Shown: piece after piece, positions 43,484 to 52,660 of the stretch
Layout of the letters: every line of letters starts with the position of its first letter
Position numbering within the stretch: position 1 is the first letter of the stretch
NCBI RefSeq assembly: GCF_027213645.1
Contig: NZ_JAPWGL010000003.1
Location: forward strand, 620,001 to 684,000
Length of the DNA: 64,000 nucleotides
Source of the DNA: Pedobacter rhodius
GTDB lineage: Bacteria > Bacteroidota > Bacteroidia > Sphingobacteriales > Sphingobacteriaceae
Direction: 5' to 3'
The notes under the pieces: model-generated
What the model was told of the DNA's origin: nothing
What the model saw: only the letters and a program-made list of their open reading frames with translations
The model's database searches: none
Made by a program: the position numbers and the translations under genes

Positions 43484-46400
43484 ATGAAAAGAAAGCTACT
43501 CTTAGTTTTTATCGGTACGTTTTTGTTGCTGGCTCATGCCTTTGCTCAACAAATAACCGTTACCGGTAGGGTTACATCTTCGGATGGACCAATACCGGGT
43601 GTTTCCATTAAAGTTAAAGGAACCACTATGGTATCTCAAACCGGTGGAGATGGAACCTATTCGATTAAAGCATCTAAAACAGATGTTTTGACCTTCTCCT
43701 ACATTGGTTACGCAACAGTTGAGAAAACTGTAGGAAATAACACTGTATTTAATGTTATTCTACAGCAAAACAGTAATTCGCTAAATGAAGTTGTAGTTAC
43801 TGCATTAGGTCAAACTACATCAAAAAGATCTTTAGGTACTGCTCAGCAAAGCGTTAAAGGATCAGAAATTGCAGGTACGCAACGTGAAAATTTTATAAAT
43901 GCCTTACAGGGTCGTGTTGCAGGAGTTGAAGTTACAAGTTCTTCTGGCGTACCCGGTGCATCTTCGTCAATAACCATCCGTGGTATCAGCTCAATCAGCG
44001 GCAGTAATCAGCCTCTTTTTGTTGTTGATGGCTTACCTATTGATAATAAAACGTTAAATACTTCTGCTTTTTATTCAGATAATAGTTCGACTACCGGTTT
44101 ATTTAACCGAGGTGTAGATTTTACTAATAGGGCTGCAGATATAAACCCAGAAGATATTGAAAATCTTGTAGTATTGAAAGGGCCTGAAGCTGCTGCGCTC
44201 TATGGTATTGACGCCGCAAACGGTGCAATAGTAATTACGACTAAAAGAGGTAAGGCTGGGGAAGGAATCATTAATTATAGTAACAGTTTCAGGATAGAAA
44301 AAACCAGTTATCAGCCAGAATTACAAAAAGAATTTGGTCTAGGAACAGGAGGTGCCTCTGCAGGAACAGCGTTTACATATTTTGGTCCAAGATATCCTGC
44401 AAACACTCAATTTTATGATAATATTGATGGCTTTTTTCAGACTGCTTTTACTCAAAAACATAATCTTTCTCTTGAAGGGGGGCGTAATGAATCAAATTAT
44501 AGAATCTCAACTTCATATACAGATCAAAATGGTGTAGTGCCAGGGTCAGATTATAGTCGTTTTACGCTAACTGGGTCCGGTGGGGGTAAATTAAACAATT
44601 GGCTGGCAGCAGATTTTTCGATGAATTATTCTTATGCATTAAATAATCAAGCATTCAAAGGTGATGGCGGGGCATTAATTGGTTTACTTCTATGGCCACA
44701 AGAAGATGATGCAAAGAATTACCTAACGGCATCAGGTACGCGTAGGAGATTTACTACTGCTACCGATTTAACTTCTGAAATCGAAAATCCATACTTTAAT
44801 GTAAATAAGAATAAAAATACAACGAAGAACAATCGTATTTTATCTAACGCTACTTTCACAATCACGCCTGTTAAATGGTTAAACATTAAAACAATATTTG
44901 GAATAGATGCATATAATAACAATGCTATGCTTGTTAGTCATCCGGAGAGTAGAAGAGGTTTGTTAAAAGGCGGTATTCTTGATATTGCAAACGATAATAC
45001 TCGTAATTTGAACTCTCAAACGCTAGTTAATCTCACCAAGCAAAATATCACGAAAGATATTACATTCGATTTAACAGCAGGTAATGCAGTCAAGGCATTA
45101 AAGTCTACTATCGAAAGTCTTTATGGCGAGAATTTTCTTGATCCAAACTTTGTTTCTATCAATAATACAACTGCTACGTTAAGAAATGCTAAATCTACAA
45201 CGATAGAGCAAAGAGTAGTTAGTTTATTTGGAAGAGCAACCTTCGGATACAAAGATTATCTTTATATTACAGCAACTGGTCGTAATGACTGGACATCAAC
45301 CATTCCTCCAGGTGCAAATTCATTCTTCTATCCTTCGGTGTCTGGGAGTTTTGTGTTTACAGATGTGCCAGCTTTTAAACCAACCCTAGGTAAAGTATTT
45401 ACATCAGGTAAACTAAGAGCAGCTTATGCAAATGTAGGTAAGGATGCCAGACCTTATGCATATGTACCTGCTTTGGAAAGCAAAACAACAGTTGGAGGTG
45501 GTTACGGATATGGTTTTACCGGACCAAATCCCAATTTAGTCCCTGAATTTGCAAGCTCTTATGAATTTGGTACTGAACTTGCATTTTTTAATGATAGATT
45601 GGGTTTAGATGTAACTTACTACAGTAAAGAAACTCGTGATCAAATTGTAAATGATATCAGAGGAAGTTATGCAACAGGGTACGTTTTGTTTAATTTGAAT
45701 GGAGCAAAAACACAAAATAAGGGCTGGGAAGTTACTTTAAGAGGAACACCTTTAAAAAACAAAAATTTTAATTGGGATGTTATAGCAAACTTTGATGCTA
45801 CACGAGGAAAAGTTCTAGAATTGCCTCGTTCTCTACCTGAGTCATATGTGTCTGATACATGGTTATATGGGAATGTTAGAAATGGTGTAACACCAGGTCA
45901 ATCTACCCGATCTTTAACTGGTTATTTTTATTTGAGAAATAACAGTGGTGATATTCTAATTAATCCAGCAACAGGATTACCAGTTAGATCGACAATTTTT
46001 ATTGAAGGGGGTTATGATAGACAGCCTGATTTTCAGCTAGGGATTACAAATAGTTTTACATATAAAGATTTTTCTCTATCATTTTTACTGGATATTAGAA
46101 AAGGTGGAGATGTATTTAACGGTACTCAAAGTTTTTTAACTCAACGGGGTTTATCAACTAAAACATTAGATCGTTTACAGCCAAGGGTAGTTACAGGAGT
46201 ACTACAAGATGGGAAAGAAAATTCGGCTAATCCAACGGTTAATAATATTTCAATAACACCTTATTACCAAAATTCATTTTATACATTAATGAGTGAGGAA
46301 CTTTTTATCGAAAAAGATATAAACTGGATACGATTGAAAGATGTTACCCTACAATATCGTTTATCTCCAAAATTGTTGAAACGACAAAAATTTGTTAAGA

Positions 46401-46576
46401 ATGCAAGTGTATTTGTAACCGGAACAGATTTGTTTTTAATCACAAATTATTCTGGTCTTGATCCCGTCGTTAATGGAAATACAGCTGCTGTTGGTGGCTC
46501 TGGTGCACAAGGTGTTGATTATGGTAACTTTCCAATGCCAATAGGATTAAACTTTGGAATTAAAGTTGGTTTATAA
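43484..46576 (+). CDS. SusC/RagA family TonB-linked outer membrane protein (second pair)
   Basis: The 1030-residue protein has a signal peptide (MKRKLLLVFIGTFLLLAHAF, then AQ), a carboxypeptidase-regulatory-like domain (about 24-95), the TonB-box-like LNEVVVTALG (100-109), a plug with LQGRVAGVEVT and IRGISSISGSNQPLFVVDGL, and a barrel ending in GLNFGIKVGL. It is the first gene of a three-gene unit with susD and a DUF4397 lipoprotein. Two candidate DeoR operators lie in front of it. Its cargo is not known. Confidence 0.92.
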   Translation: MKRKLLLVFIGTFLLLAHAFAQQITVTGRVTSSDGPIPGVSIKVKGTTMVSQTGGDGTYSIKASKTDVLTFSYIGYATVEKTVGNNTVFNVILQQNSNSLNEVVVTALGQTTSKRSLGTAQQSVKGSEIAGTQRENFINALQGRVAGVEVTSSSGVPGASSSITIRGISSISGSNQPLFVVDGLPIDNKTLNTSAFYSDNSSTTGLFNRGVDFTNRAADINPEDIENLVVLKGPEAAALYGIDAANGAIVITTKRGKAGEGIINYSNSFRIEKTSYQPELQKEFGLGTGGASAGTAFTYFGPRYPANTQFYDNIDGFFQTAFTQKHNLSLEGGRNESNYRISTSYTDQNGVVPGSDYSRFTLTGSGGGKLNNWLAADFSMNYSYALNNQAFKGDGGALIGLLLWPQEDDAKNYLTASGTRRRFTTATDLTSEIENPYFNVNKNKNTTKNNRILSNATFTITPVKWLNIKTIFGIDAYNNNAMLVSHPESRRGLLKGGILDIANDNTRNLNSQTLVNLTKQNITKDITFDLTAGNAVKALKSTIESLYGENFLDPNFVSINNTTATLRNAKSTTIEQRVVSLFGRATFGYKDYLYITATGRNDWTSTIPPGANSFFYPSVSGSFVFTDVPAFKPTLGKVFTSGKLRAAYANVGKDARPYAYVPALESKTTVGGGYGYGFTGPNPNLVPEFASSYEFGTELAFFNDRLGLDVTYYSKETRDQIVNDIRGSYATGYVLFNLNGAKTQNKGWEVTLRGTPLKNKNFNWDVIANFDATRGKVLELPRSLPESYVSDTWLYGNVRNGVTPGQSTRSLTGYFYLRNNSGDILINPATGLPVRSTIFIEGGYDRQPDFQLGITNSFTYKDFSLSFLLDIRKGGDVFNGTQSFLTQRGLSTKTLDRLQPRVVTGVLQDGKENSANPTVNNISITPYYQNSFYTLMSEELFIEKDINWIRLKDVTLQYRLSPKLLKRQKFVKNASVFVTGTDLFLITNYSGLDPVVNGNTAAVGGSGAQGVDYGNFPMPIGLNFGIKVGL

Positions 46577-46586
46577 AAAAAATACA

Positions 46587-48158
46587 ATGAAAAAGATATA
46601 TATAATAACAGCTCTTTTTGGGCTTTTAACCATAGGAGGGTGTAAAAAATTCCTAGATGTAAATACAAACCCTAACAACCCAGAAAGGGTTGAAGCAAAT
46701 TTGTATCTATCTCCGATGTTGCACTGGATGATCACAGCTCCAACCTATGACGCCAGGTTTGTGGGGCGCTATACGCAAAACTGGACATTGACTTCAGTAA
46801 GTAGCACCTGGGATAGACAAGGATATGATCCTAGTTCAGATAACGGCGGTCAGATTTTTAGAATGACTTATTTTGACTTCGGACAAAATTTAGTCGACAT
46901 GAACACAAGAGCTGAACAAGAACAAAGATGGGATTTATTGGGTGTTGGCCAAATTTTGAAAGCTTGGGGCTGGATAACTGCAACGGATTTGCATGGTGAG
47001 ATTATTGTTAAACAAGCCATAAATGCAAATCAAACTACTTTTGCTTATGATACACAACAATATGCCTATGAGGAATCGGTTAGGTTATTAGATGCAGCGA
47101 TTGTTAATCTTAAGCGTACAGATGGCGGAGTAAATGCGACGATTTTAGCCAAAACCGATATCATTTATAAAGGAGATACTGGTAAATGGATAAAGTTTGC
47201 TAACGGTTTGAAAGCAATGATTCTTAATCATTACTCAAATAAATCAACTTATAAGCCAGATGATGTGATTTCACTAGTCGATGCTTCGCTCGCAAGCAAC
47301 GCTGATGATCCTCTATTGTCTTATACAGGTACAGCTAATGATGATATTAATTTTTATGCCGCTGCTCGTGATAACTTAACTAGTTACAGACAAACGAGGT
47401 TTATTTTAAGTTTATTAGATGGAACAATCACAGGTATTATTGATCCAAGATTAACACGAATGTTATCTCCCTCCCCTGATGGTATTTATCGTGGCTTAGA
47501 GCCTACATTCGGTATCGGAGCCTTAACTGCTGCGCAGCAACCAAATAATTTTTGGGGATATTCTTCACTGGCATTGGCTAATGCCAGCATTTCTACTCCT
47601 TCCAGGTATGTTTTTGGGCGTAAAAGTAAACTGCCAGCATTTACTTATGCTCAATTACAATTTATAAAATCAGAAGCTGCATATAAAAAAGGTGATAAGG
47701 TTACAGCTTTAGATGCCTATATAAAAGGAATTTCAGCTCATTTTGATTTCGTAAATGCAAGAAATACTGATGACGGCCAATCGCCAACTCAAATTTCTGC
47801 CGCGGAAAAAGCAGCCTATATAAGTTCACCTGGGGTTACTCCAACAAGCGCAGCATCACTAACTCTTTCTCAAATAATGTGTCAGAAGTATATTGCACAG
47901 TGGGGTTGGGGTCATTTAGAACAATGGATGGATTTAAGAAGGTATCATTATACAGATAAAGATCCTGTAACAGGTAATCAAGTGTTTGTTGGCTTTACAA
48001 CACCAGTAAATATTTATCCTGATAATGGTGGAAAACTGGTTTACAGAATTAGACCAAGGTATAACTCCGAATATGTTTGGAATAGAGCTGAACTTGATAA
48101 AATTGGAGGTTTAGCTGTTGATTATCATACTAAAGAAACTTGGATCACTTTACCTTAA
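46587..48158 (+). CDS. SusD/RagB family outer membrane lipoprotein (second pair)
   Basis: The 523-residue protein starts at ATG 46587, just after the susC stop; an in-frame ATG at 46554 lies within susC and lacks the signal. The lipobox is LLTIGGC, followed by KKFLDVNTNPNNPERV, a frequent SusD start. Later segments MCQKYIAQWGWGHLEQWMDL and VYRIRPRYNSEYVWN match the SusD-like C-terminal region. It should cover the barrel encoded upstream. Confidence 0.9.
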   Translation: MKKIYIITALFGLLTIGGCKKFLDVNTNPNNPERVEANLYLSPMLHWMITAPTYDARFVGRYTQNWTLTSVSSTWDRQGYDPSSDNGGQIFRMTYFDFGQNLVDMNTRAEQEQRWDLLGVGQILKAWGWITATDLHGEIIVKQAINANQTTFAYDTQQYAYEESVRLLDAAIVNLKRTDGGVNATILAKTDIIYKGDTGKWIKFANGLKAMILNHYSNKSTYKPDDVISLVDASLASNADDPLLSYTGTANDDINFYAAARDNLTSYRQTRFILSLLDGTITGIIDPRLTRMLSPSPDGIYRGLEPTFGIGALTAAQQPNNFWGYSSLALANASISTPSRYVFGRKSKLPAFTYAQLQFIKSEAAYKKGDKVTALDAYIKGISAHFDFVNARNTDDGQSPTQISAAEKAAYISSPGVTPTSAASLTLSQIMCQKYIAQWGWGHLEQWMDLRRYHYTDKDPVTGNQVFVGFTTPVNIYPDNGGKLVYRIRPRYNSEYVWNRAELDKIGGLAVDYHTKETWITLP

Positions 48159-48168
48159 TTAAACTAAC

Positions 48169-48966
48169 ATGAAAAATAAATATTTTCTAATTCCGGCAGT
48201 AGCGTTCATAATATCCATCTTCTTGTATTCATGTGAAAAGAATGCAGTTCAGATTATAGATGTTCCGGTAAGTGGTGCACAATTGAAATTTTTCAATTTC
48301 GGGGTAAATGCACCAGTAGTTAATTTCTTTGCGAATGAAACTAAAGTATCTGCAGCACTTTCTGCAACAGGTGTGGAGAGCGGAACAACAGGCGTTGCTT
48401 ATGGCACGGTATTTCCGGCCATAAATTCTTACGCTGTAATTGCTCCCGGCACATATAATTTTAAAGGACAAAGACCTTCTACTGCAACATCCGATGCAAA
48501 CCTGGCAATATCATCGTTAAGTACAGCAGTGCAGGATGGTAAAAACTATTCATTGTATTTAGCCGGTATTTACAACTCTACATCAAAAACAATTGAATCA
48601 TTTATTGTAGAGGATGCACTTCCTCCGGTAGACACTTCAGGCGGATATGTTCGATTTGTTCACGCAATTTCAAATGCAAATCCTCTTAATTTGGTTTTAA
48701 AAAACAATGTAACAGGAGTGGAGACCGTTGTAGCTACTAATATTGCCTATAAGTCAGCATCTAGTTTTGTTAAGGTACCTTTCGGTACGTACGAATTATA
48801 TTGTCGTTACCCAAATTCAGCAACGAACATAATTTCAAGAAATGGTACATCGGCAGTTTCTGTTTTAAGGGCAAACACTTATACTTTTAGTATTAGGGGA
48901 GATATAACCGTAACGTCGGCTACAGCAGCAAACAGACCATTTATAGATAATACGCCAAATAGATAA
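48169..48966 (+). CDS. DUF4397 domain lipoprotein
   Basis: The 265-residue protein has a lipoprotein signal (AFIISIFLYSC, then EKNAVQ). The mature part contains two DUF4397-like beta-sandwich halves: LKFFNFGVNAPVVNFFANET and YVRFVHAISNANPLNLVLKN. DUF4397 proteins are exported and often surface-associated in Bacteroidota; the function is unknown. It starts 10 bp after susD, so it probably belongs to the same uptake complex, perhaps as an additional surface glycan-binding protein (inference). Confidence 0.87.
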   Translation: MKNKYFLIPAVAFIISIFLYSCEKNAVQIIDVPVSGAQLKFFNFGVNAPVVNFFANETKVSAALSATGVESGTTGVAYGTVFPAINSYAVIAPGTYNFKGQRPSTATSDANLAISSLSTAVQDGKNYSLYLAGIYNSTSKTIESFIVEDALPPVDTSGGYVRFVHAISNANPLNLVLKNNVTGVETVVATNIAYKSASSFVKVPFGTYELYCRYPNSATNIISRNGTSAVSVLRANTYTFSIRGDITVTSATAANRPFIDNTPNR

Positions 48967-48980
48967 TAAATATTAATGCT

Positions 48981-49011
48981 AAAAAACCCCGATTCAATTC
49001 GGGGCTTTTTT
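48981..49011 (+). terminator. Intrinsic terminator after the second Sus operon
   Basis: CCCCGA (48987-48992) and TCGGGG (48999-49004) enclose a 6-nt loop and are followed by CTTTTTT. Confidence 0.8.
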
Positions 49012-49106
49012 AACTATATTGAAAATTAAAAGTTAATCAATTATATAATACCATGTAATCAAGAATTTAATCTTAATACTTAAATCAAATCTTTGAACAT
49101 TGATCT

Positions 49107-50738
49107 TTATTTAATTTTTCTTAGTTCGATAAGAGCAATATTTTGAAGTGAATCAATTTCTACGGATTTAATTTTTACTGGAGTATTTATAATTTCAAGA
49201 CAAATTTTTTTAAGATTTAAGGTGTCATTATGTTTTTTGTAAAAATTAAATAAAAAATATTTAGGTTTGAAAATTCTAGGAAGTAATTCGTTTGCTTTAA
49301 CATAATACTTTTTAGCTGAATCTAATTTATTTAATTGCTCGAAGGAATAGCCAATTGCCAAATTTACATTGATATCTTGGTTTAATAGTCCAGTATTTTT
49401 CAATGTACGAATTGCAATAGAATATTTTTTTCTTTCGAATTCCAACATACCGATGTCGAATTTATACTTATTATCTAAAGATCTATATTTATTTATAACT
49501 GTGCCTAATAATGAATTGCCAAAATACCCCTTACTGGTATAAGATAAAAACCCGAAATAAGACCAAACGGATATTATACCTAAAAATATGTAGCCGAATT
49601 GATTTTTGACTCGAATGCCTTTTTCAATCTTATTATAACTAAGTATTAGAAGAGTTACTATAATTATAATAATTGTAGGAAATGAATGAAGAATATATGA
49701 TGTGCTTGAAAGTATTAAAATAAAAATATAATATAAACGTAAGGACTTTTTCTTCCAAAATAATATTGTAAATAATATTAGTGCAATTATTATTAAAAAT
49801 CCACCTTCAACAATAAATTGTAAATAATCATTAAATGCATAATCATTAATATCTGCTAAAAGAAATTTTTCTTTATTCACCCAATTAATCATCTGTGAAC
49901 TCTGAAATACAGTTAGATTTTCTTTCAGATTTCCAATTCCAATTCCCCATGGATGTGTAATAAATATCTCTAAGCAAGACTGCCATATTGATAGTCGTCC
50001 TTTTACAGAAGATAACTTTGAAACAAGGACGCAGCTGGCTACTGGTATAAAAATAAAAAGAATGACTTTTAAAAATCGATTTTTTTGAAAGTCAAGTAGT
50101 GAATTATTTAAGACAATATATAAAATTCCCGCTATTGTTGCTGCCCTTGCGTTATTTAACAAATTTATCACTATGATCATAATTATTAAGCTCGCGGCAG
50201 AAAAAATAAAATATTTGTTTTTTATTTTTGTAATAATTAAATTAAGCAGAGGGATAGATAATGTAATATAATTTGAAAAATAGGTAGAATTATACATATC
50301 GCCATTTATTCCATTCCCAGTAGAATATAAAATTGACTTTATTAGGATTGAAAGTAGCGTTATAAGAAATACAGCTGATAATGCTTCATTTTTATTTTCT
50401 TTTATACTGATATCTATAATATTTTTAATTGGAAAGTATAAAAGAATCGCTAGAATAAAATTTTCTATTAAAGCTAAATCGGTATAATTATTAAAGGAAA
50501 TAATAGTTATAACAAATAATATAATTATAATAGAATGCGAATAGATTTCAAGCCAAGTTATTGTAATTGTGTTTTTTTTAAAAAAAAGCTGTATTATTAG
50601 TAAGGATGTAAATGTAATGCTAAAAAGAAAGAAATTGGTCTTGTAGTAATAGTTTATGTAATCTTGTTTTATAAAACAAAATAACAGAATTAAAAAAAAT
50701 TGTAGTAGTAAAGAAGCAATTTCTCTTTGTTTTTCCAA
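49107..50738 (-). CDS. O-antigen ligase-like (Wzy/WaaL-type) membrane protein with C-terminal TPRs
   Basis: The 543-residue protein has about eleven hydrophobic helices (about 10-400). A larger loop with HPWGIGIGNLKEN and NDYLQFIVEGGFLIIIALIL is characteristic of the Wzy_C/O-antigen-ligase family. Residues about 430-535 form TPR-like helices (YSIAIRTLKNTGL, LAIGYSFEQLNKLDSAKKYY). Such proteins polymerise or transfer lipid-linked glycans, including onto proteins. The gene is strikingly AT-rich compared with its neighbours and stands outside any polysaccharide cluster. It is divergent from an unrecognised lipoprotein gene only 41 bp away. Confidence 0.8.
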   Translation of the reverse strand: MEKQREIASLLLQFFLILLFCFIKQDYINYYYKTNFFLFSITFTSLLIIQLFFKKNTITITWLEIYSHSIIIILFVITIISFNNYTDLALIENFILAILLYFPIKNIIDISIKENKNEALSAVFLITLLSILIKSILYSTGNGINGDMYNSTYFSNYITLSIPLLNLIITKIKNKYFIFSAASLIIMIIVINLLNNARAATIAGILYIVLNNSLLDFQKNRFLKVILFIFIPVASCVLVSKLSSVKGRLSIWQSCLEIFITHPWGIGIGNLKENLTVFQSSQMINWVNKEKFLLADINDYAFNDYLQFIVEGGFLIIIALILFTILFWKKKSLRLYYIFILILSSTSYILHSFPTIIIIIVTLLILSYNKIEKGIRVKNQFGYIFLGIISVWSYFGFLSYTSKGYFGNSLLGTVINKYRSLDNKYKFDIGMLEFERKKYSIAIRTLKNTGLLNQDINVNLAIGYSFEQLNKLDSAKKYYVKANELLPRIFKPKYFLFNFYKKHNDTLNLKKICLEIINTPVKIKSVEIDSLQNIALIELRKIK

Positions 50739-50779
50739 TTTAGATTCAATATTTTTAATGTAAATCTAATATAAACCCT

Positions 50780-51550
50780 ATGAAAAAGAAAATTTTCACT
50801 TCGAGTTGCATTGTTTTAATTATGCTGCTTTTTATTTTTGCTTGTAGAAAAGAAGAAGAAAGCTCTAGTATAAGCTTAAAAAGGAAAGAAAAGGCATTTG
50901 CAATAAACCTCTTATCTGCGTCTTGCTCTGGAACAGAAACTCACACAACCCGCTTTAATGCAAGTTCAAATCCAAATTTTTTTACGAGGCAGACAATTAA
51001 GAAAATTACAGAATATTTCTGTGATGGTAGTTCTATGGGCGCAGACACTTTGACTATTTTGGATGATTTCTATCAAGGCTCAGAACCTGAGCCGGGTCCA
51101 AGGGTCAACTTATTTGAAAACGTCCAAGGAAGTTATTCGATAAGTTGTAGCGGGACTGTTAGTTTCAATTTAAATAATATTATATATTATAACAGTAGTT
51201 TCTTTGAAAATCGGGTTTCTGACGCTATTGCAATGACTCAGATAATGTCCGATATCGAAAATTATAATTATACAGGACCATATGTTATTGCTGACTTGAA
51301 CGCATATGGACCAAATAGTCAGGAGAAATTAAAATATGCAGTATTTGGATATTACATGATTTATACTTTTGGACAGGATAAGACCCGAACCTTATTTAAT
51401 GCTGTTCCGGCAAGTCCTGGTGGATATCCATGTGAACAATTAGCTATAAAACTGGCTGGAATTGCTGGAGTAAATGATAATCATTCTTACGAAACAATAG
51501 ATGAGGTTTATAATCACTTTATTTTGGAAATAATGGCTTATAGACTTTAA
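50780..51550 (+). CDS. Unrecognised putative lipoprotein
   Basis: I do not recognise this 256-residue protein. It has a lipoprotein signal: MKKKIFTSSCIVLIMLLFIF followed by a lipobox-like FAC with RKEEE. The mature part has Cys residues in SASCSGTET, EYFCDGSS and SISCSGTV that might form disulfides, a Pro-rich SEPEPGPR turn, and a helical C-terminal half (DNHSYETIDEVYNHFILEIM). It shares the AT-rich composition of the divergent O-antigen-ligase-like gene. It could be a substrate or accessory of that enzyme, which is untested. Confidence 0.72.
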   Translation: MKKKIFTSSCIVLIMLLFIFACRKEEESSSISLKRKEKAFAINLLSASCSGTETHTTRFNASSNPNFFTRQTIKKITEYFCDGSSMGADTLTILDDFYQGSEPEPGPRVNLFENVQGSYSISCSGTVSFNLNNIIYYNSSFFENRVSDAIAMTQIMSDIENYNYTGPYVIADLNAYGPNSQEKLKYAVFGYYMIYTFGQDKTRTLFNAVPASPGGYPCEQLAIKLAGIAGVNDNHSYETIDEVYNHFILEIMAYRL

Positions 51551-51639
51551 AATATAGCGATGCTAGTCTTGAATTTTATGATTGTGTTTCTAAAATTAGC
51601 TTAAATTGGTAGTTAAATCATTTTGGTAAGAAAGATCAA

Positions 51640-51668
51640 AAAAAGGCGACCATCGGTCGCCTTTTTTT
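51640..51668. terminator. Bidirectional terminator between the lipoprotein and porin genes
   Basis: AAAAAGGCGAC and GTCGCCTTTTT pair around CATCG (loop 51651-51655), with A and T runs on both sides. It fits the convergent genes at 51550 and 51683. Confidence 0.8.
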
Positions 51669-51682
51669 AAAAAGTAAAATCC

Positions 51683-52285
51683 TTACAATATTTTAAAGCC
51701 TAAGCTCAACTGAAATAAGTTAGGTGTTTGTTTATACTTTTCGCTTTTGCTAATGTTTGTTAAACCGGCTTCGTAGCGTAAATCAACTGAAATGGCACCA
51801 ACATCTACACCGGCACCAGCCTGAATGCCGAAAGCCTGGTTTTTGTAATTGTCAAAATCAGTAGCCTGCTGGTAAGCTGAATTGAAGGTAGAACTATCAT
51901 CTAAAACAAGCGACAAAACAGGTCCTGCCATTACGCGAACATTTAGATTTTTACTTCCAAACTTGGTTCCCAATAGTACCGGGATGTCTAAAGTTGTAAA
52001 TTTTACCTTGCCTTCGGCAGCAACTTCTGTATTATTATTGTTTGTAAAGCTGATGAATTTATTGCCTTTACTGCCAATATATGCCTCGGGCTGAACATAA
52101 AAGCTGGCCCCGCCAATTCGGGCCCATGCACCAATCTGGTAGCCTAACCGATTTTCTTCGCTGGCAAAATCAGCGTTTATTTTAGCCAGATTTACGCCTG
52201 CCTTAACACCAAGATTAAAGGTTTGCGCCTTTGATGTTGCCCAACCAACGGTTAGGAAAACAATAGAGAAGATAAGTTTTTTCAT
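51683..52285 (-). CDS. Outer-membrane beta-barrel protein (porin family)
   Basis: The 200-residue protein starts at ATG 52285 with a signal peptide (MKKLIFSIVFLTVGWATSKAQ); a longer frame to 52345 lacks a signal at its start. The mature part begins TFNLGVKAGVNLAKIN and shows about eight amphipathic strands, ending LFQLSLGFKIL. This is the PorT/OmpA-like small barrel family of Bacteroidota. The specific role is unknown. Confidence 0.87.
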   Translation of the reverse strand: MKKLIFSIVFLTVGWATSKAQTFNLGVKAGVNLAKINADFASEENRLGYQIGAWARIGGASFYVQPEAYIGSKGNKFISFTNNNNTEVAAEGKVKFTTLDIPVLLGTKFGSKNLNVRVMAGPVLSLVLDDSSTFNSAYQQATDFDNYKNQAFGIQAGAGVDVGAISVDLRYEAGLTNISKSEKYKQTPNLFQLSLGFKIL

Positions 52286-52417
52286 TGTGTTTAAGTTTTT
52301 GTGGGTTATGTTTTTTTTATAACGCACTTTTAACACAATTATCATGCTAATTCAACTTCTGTCATTCTTTTTTGTGTTTTTGACTAAAAAAACGCATTAA
52401 TCACCCATAAATATTTT

Positions 52418-52425
52418 TACTTTTG
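52418..52425 (+). promoter_or_regulatory. Candidate -7 element for the 71-residue protein gene
   Basis: TACTTTTG fully matches TAnnTTTG and lies 19 bp before the ATG. No -33 partner at normal spacing is clear. Confidence 0.4.
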
Positions 52426-52444
52426 TAGCAAATCAATTTTAAAG

Positions 52445-52660
52445 ATGGCAAATTTCCAATTAACAAAAGATAACGCAGAAAAAGTTAAAATTAAATTTTT
52501 AAGAAAATATCGTGATCTGGTTGCCGAACCTTTAGATTTTACACCAGGAAATGAAGATAAGTTGGTTGAAGATATTATGCGATTGGTTAAACGCGATCGC
52601 ACTTACGTAGAATTTACACTTCAAAAAGCGCTTGCTGATACCAAAGGCAACAGGCTGTAA
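52445..52660 (+). CDS. Small conserved-looking protein, unknown function
   Basis: The 71-residue protein (MANFQLTKDNAEKVKIKFLR at the start) is rich in Lys, Arg, Asp and Glu and predicted helical. It has no signal, membrane helix or Cys. A -7 element at a normal distance and normal codon use support it as a real gene. It has the look of a small nucleic-acid-associated protein, but I do not recognise the family. Confidence 0.7.
   Translation: MANFQLTKDNAEKVKIKFLRKYRDLVAEPLDFTPGNEDKLVEDIMRLVKRDRTYVEFTLQKALADTKGNRL

Noticed and set aside
43484..48966. Compositional shift of the second Sus operon suggesting transfer
   Set aside because: Hand counts of single lines (about 32-35 percent G+C) do not differ from the first SusC gene; only 49107-51550 stands out.
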